In this document: positions 13,310-17,977 of the stretch, piece after piece
Position numbering within the stretch: position 1 is the first letter of the stretch
How the letters are laid out: each line of letters opens with the position of its first letter
Source: Candidatus Bathyarchaeota archaeon
Lineage (GTDB): Archaea; Thermoproteota; Bathyarchaeia; Bathyarchaeales; Bathyarchaeaceae
Reading direction: 5' to 3'
Assembly: GCA_026967815.1 (NCBI GenBank)
Contig: JAPUUO010000017.1
Coordinates: 1-17,977 of the forward strand
Length of the DNA stretch: 17,977 bases
Translations under genes and position numbers: made by a program
The notes under the pieces: generated by a model
Told to the model about the DNA's origin: nothing
The model's input: the letters and a program-made list of their open reading frames with translations, nothing else
Database searches by the model: none

Positions 13310-15307
13310 TCAAGCAGATTTAATGTCGCCTTTACCCGAAGGTATGAAGGTCTGTATTTCTTCTAATGGTGTTTCAAGGATTTGTTTCCGCCAGTCCGCA
13401 GGAACCTTCTCAGCCAATATGCGACGTATCTTTTTTGCGAGTTCACTGCTCTTATGCTCGCCAGCAACGATTTCAACATAAACGCTTGCATGTTTACGAA
13501 TAGCTTCCGGTGAACCTCCAATAATTCTGGCGTGATCTTCAATTTGGACTCCAATAGCCACCGCCAAGGGGACGTTTCGAATGTAGTTCTTGGTTCCACG
13601 AATTATGAAAGAGCCTTTTTTCAAGTATTGTCCAGACGGTGGACTTTTACTAACCTGTTTGGGATGCACCCAATAGACGCCGATTGCGCTAAGTGTTTCC
13701 TTCCACGCTCGAGAGTAAGAGGCTGCAAGCTGGGCAGCTTCTTTCAAAGATTGCTCTGACGGTTGTTTTCCTTCTGTTTTGATTATGACAAAAGGTGCAC
13801 CTGTAATGTCGGCGTGAAAAACGATGTCGTGTGGTTCCATATGTTTTTTGATGAGAATTTCGTTGGTCGTGGCATCCTTTCCGCCAATCACCAATAGATC
13901 GTCGGAGGATTGGAACCAACGGAATTTTTCGTACCAAGCCTTTTCTCTTTTGACCGGTGGAAGCTTCGGCTCTTTCACGATTTTCTGCTTCCGTTGTTGT
14001 AGCTCTTCAATTTTGGCACAAGTTTCACGTAGGGCTATTTGGGCTCCTTCAAGTTTTCTTTGTGCTTTTTTTGCTCTTTCATAGAATTTGGCGGCGTTGA
14101 CTTGAATTGAACGAGTTAAGTCAATTTGAATTGTTGAGCCTTTTAGCGAAACTGTGAGAATGCGATGTTTAGAGTCTAAGGCTTGGAAGTATCTTGTTGG
14201 AATAAGTCCCTTTTCGTTTTGGAGGTCTGAGATAATTTGTTTCCATGACTTGCCATTTTCTTTTTCATTCATAATTCTCTGCTGCAGAAGTTGGAGCTCA
14301 CCTAAATGTGTAGATATCAGTTGTCCAAGCTTCTTGTTTCGCGTTATATTTACTTTTGAGTTTTCTAATGCTTTCTGTTGTCTGTCTATGACTCGTTGCA
14401 GCTTTGCTAATTGACGCTCAAACTTGCGTGTGGCTTGAGCCATTCCGGTCTTCAGCGTTGTTTCCATGTAGAATTCGTCGAGAGCCTCGTTAAACTTTCC
14501 GTAAGATTTGGTTTGAAGATGCTCGTACCTTTTCAGCCGAATTGGTGTGACGTCAACGCTTTTACCATGTTCACCAACTATAAGGCAAGGTTCAATTTGT
14601 CCAGTTGTTAAAGAGGAAAGGATGAGCTGTAATTGAGCGAAAATCCTGTCAAACTCTGGTTTTCCTAAAGCTTCGCATGGAGAGTTTTTGTTGATTTCGG
14701 CTCTTAGAAGGATTTCTTCTGCGTATAGTCCTCCAATGCTTAGAAGCTTTGTAAGTGCCTTCACAATCATTAATTGCCCAAAATTCTTGATCTCATCAAA
14801 GTCTTTTCGGCTTGTTTTAAAGGGGTTTTTGGCTCTTGAAGGGGCATACTGAAAGCGTTCTCCTCGTAGAATGTTTCGGTCTCGCATCTTCTTGTAGACA
14901 AGTGCTTGAAGAATTTTGCTTTCTGGACTTACGAGGATTATGTTTCCTTCGCCGAAAAGCTCAACTATGAGCTGAAATTCTCCCTCTTTTTTACTTATTT
15001 TAATTGTGACTGTGCGCTCGAACTCAAGCTGTTGCATATCTGAGATTCTGCCGTTTCCGAGGTGTTTGCGAAGCGCCATGCAGAAGGCTGGGGGTCTCGA
15101 AGGTTTTTGAAGCACATATGAAGTTAAATTTATGCGTTTTCCAGATTCGATGAGCAAATGAAAAGGCGGCTCATCTGGGCGGTGAAGCTTAAAAATCAGT
15201 GTTGTAGAGTCAGTTTGGTAGATTTTTCTTATGCGCGCATTATTTACTTTATGTTTGAGTTCGAAAACGATAGCAGCGACATCGAAGCTTGTTAACTCTG
15301 ATTTCAC
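13310..15307 (-). CDS. rqcH: NFACT family protein, archaeal RqcH/Rqc2 homologue
   Basis: This 665-residue protein of ribosome-associated quality control binds 60S/50S subunits carrying stalled peptidyl-tRNA. In bacteria and eukaryotes it recruits tRNA to add C-terminal Ala (or Ala/Thr) tails. Residues 1-280 form the NFACT-N domain, about 285-445 the helical and coiled-coil region, and about 457-575 the NFACT-R (DUF814) domain with the hallmark WYEKFRWFQSSDDLLVIGGK. D9, equivalent to an essential Asp in yeast Rqc2, is present. The DR pair needed for tRNA recruitment (B. subtilis D97-R98) reads E97-R98 here. The start is GTG 15307 with AGAGGGA upstream. A likely TATA is GTTTAAAGG near 15342-15350, which lies inside the opposite-strand ABC remnant reading frame. 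Whether archaeal homologues make tails is not settled by sequence. Confidence 0.93.
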   Translation of the reverse strand: MKSELTSFDVAAIVFELKHKVNNARIRKIYQTDSTTLIFKLHRPDEPPFHLLIESGKRINLTSYVLQKPSRPPAFCMALRKHLGNGRISDMQQLEFERTVTIKISKKEGEFQLIVELFGEGNIILVSPESKILQALVYKKMRDRNILRGERFQYAPSRAKNPFKTSRKDFDEIKNFGQLMIVKALTKLLSIGGLYAEEILLRAEINKNSPCEALGKPEFDRIFAQLQLILSSLTTGQIEPCLIVGEHGKSVDVTPIRLKRYEHLQTKSYGKFNEALDEFYMETTLKTGMAQATRKFERQLAKLQRVIDRQQKALENSKVNITRNKKLGQLISTHLGELQLLQQRIMNEKENGKSWKQIISDLQNEKGLIPTRYFQALDSKHRILTVSLKGSTIQIDLTRSIQVNAAKFYERAKKAQRKLEGAQIALRETCAKIEELQQRKQKIVKEPKLPPVKREKAWYEKFRWFQSSDDLLVIGGKDATTNEILIKKHMEPHDIVFHADITGAPFVIIKTEGKQPSEQSLKEAAQLAASYSRAWKETLSAIGVYWVHPKQVSKSPPSGQYLKKGSFIIRGTKNYIRNVPLAVAIGVQIEDHARIIGGSPEAIRKHASVYVEIVAGEHKSSELAKKIRRILAEKVPADWRKQILETPLEEIQTFIPSGKGDIKSA

Positions 15308-15448
15308 TTGTGTCCCTCTAAATTGTGAAAATGGTTGAAGCCTTTAAACATTGTTTATTTGAAGTATTGTGAAAGGATAATAAGTTTACAGCGCCTTTTT
15401 TGTGAGGCTGCACGGGGTCTAAGATTGGCTTGCACCGAGGAAGATGGG

Positions 15449-15678
15449 GTCTTCAGCATCCAAACTTTTAATTTGACTAAAGGATTTACTAAAAAGAGGC
15501 ATAAAGGTATCATCGGTTTTCTGCGAAGAGAACGCAGACAAAGGGAGCAGCAAAGCGAACGTTCCAGAGTTACAGTAGCGTTAGATCGTGTCAACATCGA
15601 AATCCGTTCAGGCGAACTCTTCGGGCTGCTTGGACCAACGGCGAGGGCAAGATGACATTGGTCAAATACCTGTCCACG
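15449..15678 (+). pseudogene. Truncated ABC transporter ATPase remnant
   Basis: The + strand frame encodes an ABC-type ATPase N-terminus: FSIQTFNLTKGFTKK, a basic linker, then VALDRVNIEIRSGELFGLLGP, which is the beta-strand region before Walker A in ABC-2 (drug or lipid efflux type) ATPases. At 15637-15639 a single missing base breaks the frame. Restoring one A gives G-P-N-G-E-G-K-M-T-L-V-K-Y-L-S-T, a Walker A already altered at two positions. Homology stops at about 15678, exactly where the GC-rich motif ATGCGCACGCG begins, and the shifted frame ends at TAG 15733-15735. No Walker B, signature motif or permease follows. The upstream part of the frame from 15335 lies over the rqcH promoter and is probably not coding. 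Confidence 0.75.
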
Positions 15679-15694
15679 ATGCGCACGCGAAAAA
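15679..15694 (+). repeat. GC-rich alternating motif copy at ABC remnant end
   Basis: ATGCGCACGCGAAAAA starts where similarity to ABC ATPases ends. Its first eleven bases are identical to 10608-10618. Confidence 0.4.
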
Positions 15695-15768
15695 TGCTAA
15701 TCAAATTCTTTAATACTGTAAAAGAAAGCTTATAGGGTAACATAAGTCATGTTTAGAGCGTGTCTTTG

Positions 15769-16047
15769 ATGAAGCCCTTGAAGTTAATCTATTGGAGCAG
15801 AGCCTTCCTTGGTATAGGCGCAGCCTTTCTGTGTTTATTGCTGAATATTTGGTCATCTGAACTCACTATTTTCTCTAACCTGTCAGTAGCCCTAATTGTC
15901 TACCTTGTTACTTACTACATTCTTAAATGGCGATTCATCGCTTTAGTAAAGAAGCCTTCCAAGATTGCCACAACAGGTATAGGCGCCTATTTCATAACAT
16001 GGATCGTCGGGCTGGGGTTATTCTTCACTTTATGGACAAGCCTTTAG
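15769..16047 (+). CDS. Small three-helix membrane protein, unknown
   Basis: This is a 92-residue protein from ATG 15769; GTG 15760 is the alternative and gives 95. Three hydrophobic helices are visible, about residues 9-28, 33-52 and 67-89, separated by short basic loops (ILKWRF, VKKPSK). A TATA-like CTTATAGG (15729-15736) predicts a transcript start near 15759, so a leaderless message from GTG 15760 is possible. The motif ALVKKPSKIATTGIGAYFITW gives the impression of a conserved archaeal family, but I cannot name it. It is the gene directly upstream of EF1A, with a 140-base gap containing the EF1A promoter. Confidence 0.65.
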   Translation: MKPLKLIYWSRAFLGIGAAFLCLLLNIWSSELTIFSNLSVALIVYLVTYYILKWRFIALVKKPSKIATTGIGAYFITWIVGLGLFFTLWTSL

Positions 16048-16092
16048 AAGACGCCTGTTGAGTTTCTGAAGTAGCGTACATGCCTAGGTTTC

Positions 16093-16108
16093 AAAAAGGA
16101 TAAATAAC
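16093..16108 (+). promoter_or_regulatory. BRE/TATA promoter of the EF1A gene
   Basis: AAAAAGGATAAATAAC combines a purine-rich BRE-like segment with a TATA-like box. The expected transcript start is near 16130. This leaves a leader of about 58 bases with a strong ribosome binding site, GGAGG at 16176-16180, seven bases before the ATG. A long leader with a strong site fits a highly expressed gene. Confidence 0.6.
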
Positions 16109-16187
16109 TGAAGCGACTGTTTGTTGATACGAATTTCACCAATATTAGAGGAACCATCTAAGAAAAAGTAAGAATGGAGGAAAAAGA

Positions 16188-17489
16188 ATGAGCAAAACCC
16201 AGAAGCCACATTTAAACCTCGTCGTCATGGGACATGTAGACCATGGAAAGTCTACAACAATAGGTCACTTGTTCTACTTAGCAGGAACCATCAGTGAGCG
16301 GAAGGTCAAAGCCTTCGAGGAAGAAGCAAAAAAACTCGGCAAAGAGACATTCAAGTTCGCGTGGGTCCTCGACAAACTCAAAGAAGAACGGGAACGAGGC
16401 CTGACTATAGATCTTGCCTTCCTAAGATTTGAAACGCCAAAATACTTCTTCACGGTTATCGACTCACCCGGTCACAGAGACTTCGTGAAAAACATGGTCA
16501 CCGGAGCCAGCCAGGCTGACGCTGCCGTCCTTTTCGTTTCCGCGAAAAGAGGAGAGTTCGAGGCAGGTATAGGACCAGGCGGACAAACTAAGGAACACGC
16601 CTTCTTGGCCTTCACGCTAGGAGTCAAGCAACTTGCTGTTGCGATAAACAAGATGGACGATGCATCGGTTAACTGGAAACAGGAGCGTTACGAGGAAATC
16701 AAAAATGAAGTTTCCCGTATGCTCAAAATGGTAGGATTCAATGTTGAAAAAATCTCGTTTGTGCCAACTTCTGGCTGGACGGGCGATAATCTCTTCAAAA
16801 CTAGTGACAAAATGCCTTGGTATAAAGGACCATCCCTCTTCGAAGCATTTAACGCCTTCGATTTGCCACCTAAACCCGTAGACAAGCCGTTACGTTTGCC
16901 ATTACAAGACGTCTATACAATAACTGGTGTAGGAACCGTCCCTGTTGGACGGGTAGAAACTGGCGTGCTAAAAGAAGGCGACAAATTGGTTTTCATGCCA
17001 GGCAATGTTCAAGGAGAAGCAAAATCTATTGAAACCCATCATGTTAGAGTTCCAAAGGCCGAACCAGGCGACAACATAGGGTTCAACATCAGAGGAATAG
17101 AAAGGAAAAGCATACGAAGAGGAGATGTTGCAGGGCATACAAGTAATCCGCCAACAGTTGCCAAAGAATTCATTGGACAAATCATTGTGATCTATCACCC
17201 AACTGCAGTTGCTGCTGGATATACGCCAGTGCTTCATTATCACACGGGTCAAGTTGCATGTCGATTCGTAGAGTTAATCAAGAAGCTGGATCCGAGAACT
17301 GGCCAAATAGTTGAAGAGAAGCCGTCTTTCTTGAAAACGGGTGACGGAGCCCTTGTTCGCTTTGAACCTTTACATCCAATAGCAGTCGAAACCTACAAGG
17401 AGTTTCCGGAACTGGGACGATTTGCCGTGCGAGACATGGGAACCACCGTGGCGGCTGGAGTGGTTAAAGAAATCACAAAGAAAGGATAA
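16188..17489 (+). CDS. tuf: Translation elongation factor 1A (aEF1A)
   Basis: This 433-residue GTPase delivers aminoacyl-tRNA to the ribosomal A site. All G motifs are present: G1 GHVDHGKS (15-22), G2 RGLTID (T73), G3 D92-SPGH, G4 N154-KMD, G5 SGW (195-197). Domains 2 and 3 follow, about 220-320 and 325-430, with conserved TGVGTVPVGRVETG and the GHTSNPP and DMGTTVAAGVV segments. Between G3 and G4 the segment GEFEAGIGPGG (122-132) is the 11-residue insertion found in TACK/Asgard archaea and eukaryotes but not in most euryarchaea. The length is normal. The start is ATG 16188 with GGAGG seven bases upstream. It appears monocistronic: a T-rich terminator follows the stop, and no ribosomal protein S10 gene follows as it often does elsewhere. 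Confidence 0.97.
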   Translation: MSKTQKPHLNLVVMGHVDHGKSTTIGHLFYLAGTISERKVKAFEEEAKKLGKETFKFAWVLDKLKEERERGLTIDLAFLRFETPKYFFTVIDSPGHRDFVKNMVTGASQADAAVLFVSAKRGEFEAGIGPGGQTKEHAFLAFTLGVKQLAVAINKMDDASVNWKQERYEEIKNEVSRMLKMVGFNVEKISFVPTSGWTGDNLFKTSDKMPWYKGPSLFEAFNAFDLPPKPVDKPLRLPLQDVYTITGVGTVPVGRVETGVLKEGDKLVFMPGNVQGEAKSIETHHVRVPKAEPGDNIGFNIRGIERKSIRRGDVAGHTSNPPTVAKEFIGQIIVIYHPTAVAAGYTPVLHYHTGQVACRFVELIKKLDPRTGQIVEEKPSFLKTGDGALVRFEPLHPIAVETYKEFPELGRFAVRDMGTTVAAGVVKEITKKG

Positions 17490-17495
17490 AACCAC

Positions 17496-17512
17496 TCCTT
17501 TTCCTATTTTTC
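17496..17512 (+). terminator. T-rich terminator of EF1A
   Basis: CCTTTTCCTATTTTTCT begins about seven bases after the stop codon. Two T-tracts in succession are typical for strongly expressed archaeal genes. Confidence 0.55.
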
Positions 17513-17607
17513 TAGAATTTCATCTTTCGGTAGAATTTTAAACCATTATTGTAATGGGAAAGAATAGAACACTCTGAATAGGTTATCAGCTATTCTCGGT
17601 CGTATCA

Positions 17608-17621
17608 GCGTGCGCGCAAAG
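17608..17621 (+). repeat. GC-rich alternating motif copy
   Basis: GCGTGCGCGCAAAG differs from the copy at 10610-10623 by two transitions in fourteen bases. It lies in non-coding sequence downstream of EF1A. Confidence 0.45.
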
Positions 17622-17834
17622 TGGATGTTGAATTCAGAGAAGACCGGCTTACCATAGCTTTGCACAGAAAAACCCTCGTAGTTTTGTTTCTGTTGTCGAA
17701 AAACCCTCGAGAAAATTGACCTGTAAGCAACCATAACTCGTCTGTTTTTTACATGAAAGTGTCTGTTGCTTTTAAGTGCGGGTAGCCTAGGAATTTCGCG
17801 ACTAGGACATTTCGGGGTCAGAAGCGTTTTTTCC

Positions 17835-17977
17835 ATGACTTGGCTAAGCATGGGGGTGTTGAAAACGGTGATTTGCTCTGATGATTCTAATGCTTCTTTG
17901 GTGAACCGTTTGTCTGTTGATGATGAAGTTGCTTTAGATCTGGGCTGCAAACTCTTCGCCAGAGTCGTCTTAGCTAT
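17835..17977 (+). CDS. Possible start of a gene cut by the window edge
   Basis: A + strand frame is open from about 17756 to the right edge, with ATG at 17835 and 17850. From the second ATG it reads MGVLKTVICSDDSN, then ASLVNRLSVDDEVALDLG, and continues off the window. Its codons are rich in G at the first position (GAT GAA GTT GCT), as in real genes of this region, which argues for coding. No ribosome binding site or clear TATA box is visible, and the product is not recognised. The opposite strand is also open here, so the call is weak. Confidence 0.3.
   Translation, partial: MTWLSMGVLKTVICSDDSNASLVNRLSVDDEVALDLGCKLFARVVLA

Larger units (their letters stand above)
17490..17834. other. Gap after EF1A without a clear gene
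   Basis: This stretch has the EF1A terminator, a perfect six-base hairpin with a three-base loop (CCATTA-TTG-TAATGG, 17543-17557) just after AATTTTAAA, and a GC-rich alternating motif (17608-17621). A leftward open frame of 134 codons spans 17546-17950, but it has no ribosome binding site that I can see and a product without recognisable order. Its sequence is open on both strands near the right edge, so I treat it as chance. Confidence 0.4.

Noticed and set aside
17546..17950. 134-codon leftward open frame after EF1A
   Set aside because: No ribosome binding site or family resemblance is visible. The + strand is also open over its first part with more gene-like codons.

Overview
The window looks like a fragment of a TACK-group archaeal chromosome, most likely Bathyarchaeia-like; the rank is inferred. 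Supporting signs are an archaeal/eukaryotic-type elongation factor 1A carrying the 11-residue insertion of the eocyte (TACK/Asgard) and eukaryotic versions, an archaeal NFACT protein (RqcH/Rqc2), a crenarchaeal-looking family B DNA polymerase, TATA-box promoters with short or absent leaders, many GTG/TTG starts, and T-rich terminators. No rRNA, tRNA, CRISPR array or intact mobile element was seen.

Layout. Bases 1-350 hold no convincing gene. At 351-744 (-) is a small zinc-ribbon protein whose natural start may lie in another frame. Bases 745-1305 are mostly non-coding and contain a long near-perfect palindrome and a hairpin followed by a T-tract. A PfkB-family kinase (1306-2238) and a two-helix membrane protein (2475-2699) follow on the + strand. 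On the - strand a membrane-anchored coiled-coil protein overlaps ribose-5-phosphate isomerase A (4176 to 2787). From 4303 to 5782 four small + strand genes follow: a winged-helix regulator, an unknown basic 76-80 aa protein, and two small proteins that share a sequence motif.

The centre (5976-8081) is a divergent pair of radical-SAM proteins of the 'biotin synthase-like' type, best read as the two-protein archaeal lipoyl synthase (LipS1/LipS2). It is followed 24 bp later by a compact family B DNA polymerase (8106-9995) that keeps its polymerase motifs but appears to lack the 3'-5' exonuclease domain. Facing it on the - strand is a run from 13207 down to 10042: three consecutive CBS-domain genes (2+4+4 CBS motifs, the first also carrying a zinc ribbon), a 60 aa winged-helix protein and a CoA-type Nudix hydrolase. 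rqcH (15307 to 13310) comes next. It is divergent from a decayed ABC-transporter ATPase fragment (about 15449-15678), a three-helix membrane protein, and the elongation factor 1A gene (16188-17489). The last 490 bases contain a terminator, a short hairpin and possibly the start of a further + strand gene.

Functionally this is largely a core-genome neighbourhood: translation (EF1A), ribosome-associated quality control (RqcH), pentose phosphate metabolism (RpiA), cofactor synthesis (lipoyl synthase pair) and DNA synthesis, mixed with conserved small proteins of unknown role. The points most worth a second look are the apparently exonuclease-less PolB beside the lipoyl-synthase pair, the three-gene CBS array, the pair of small proteins sharing a motif, a D-to-E change in the RqcH tRNA-binding motif, and a recurring GC-rich alternating purine-pyrimidine motif outside confident genes.
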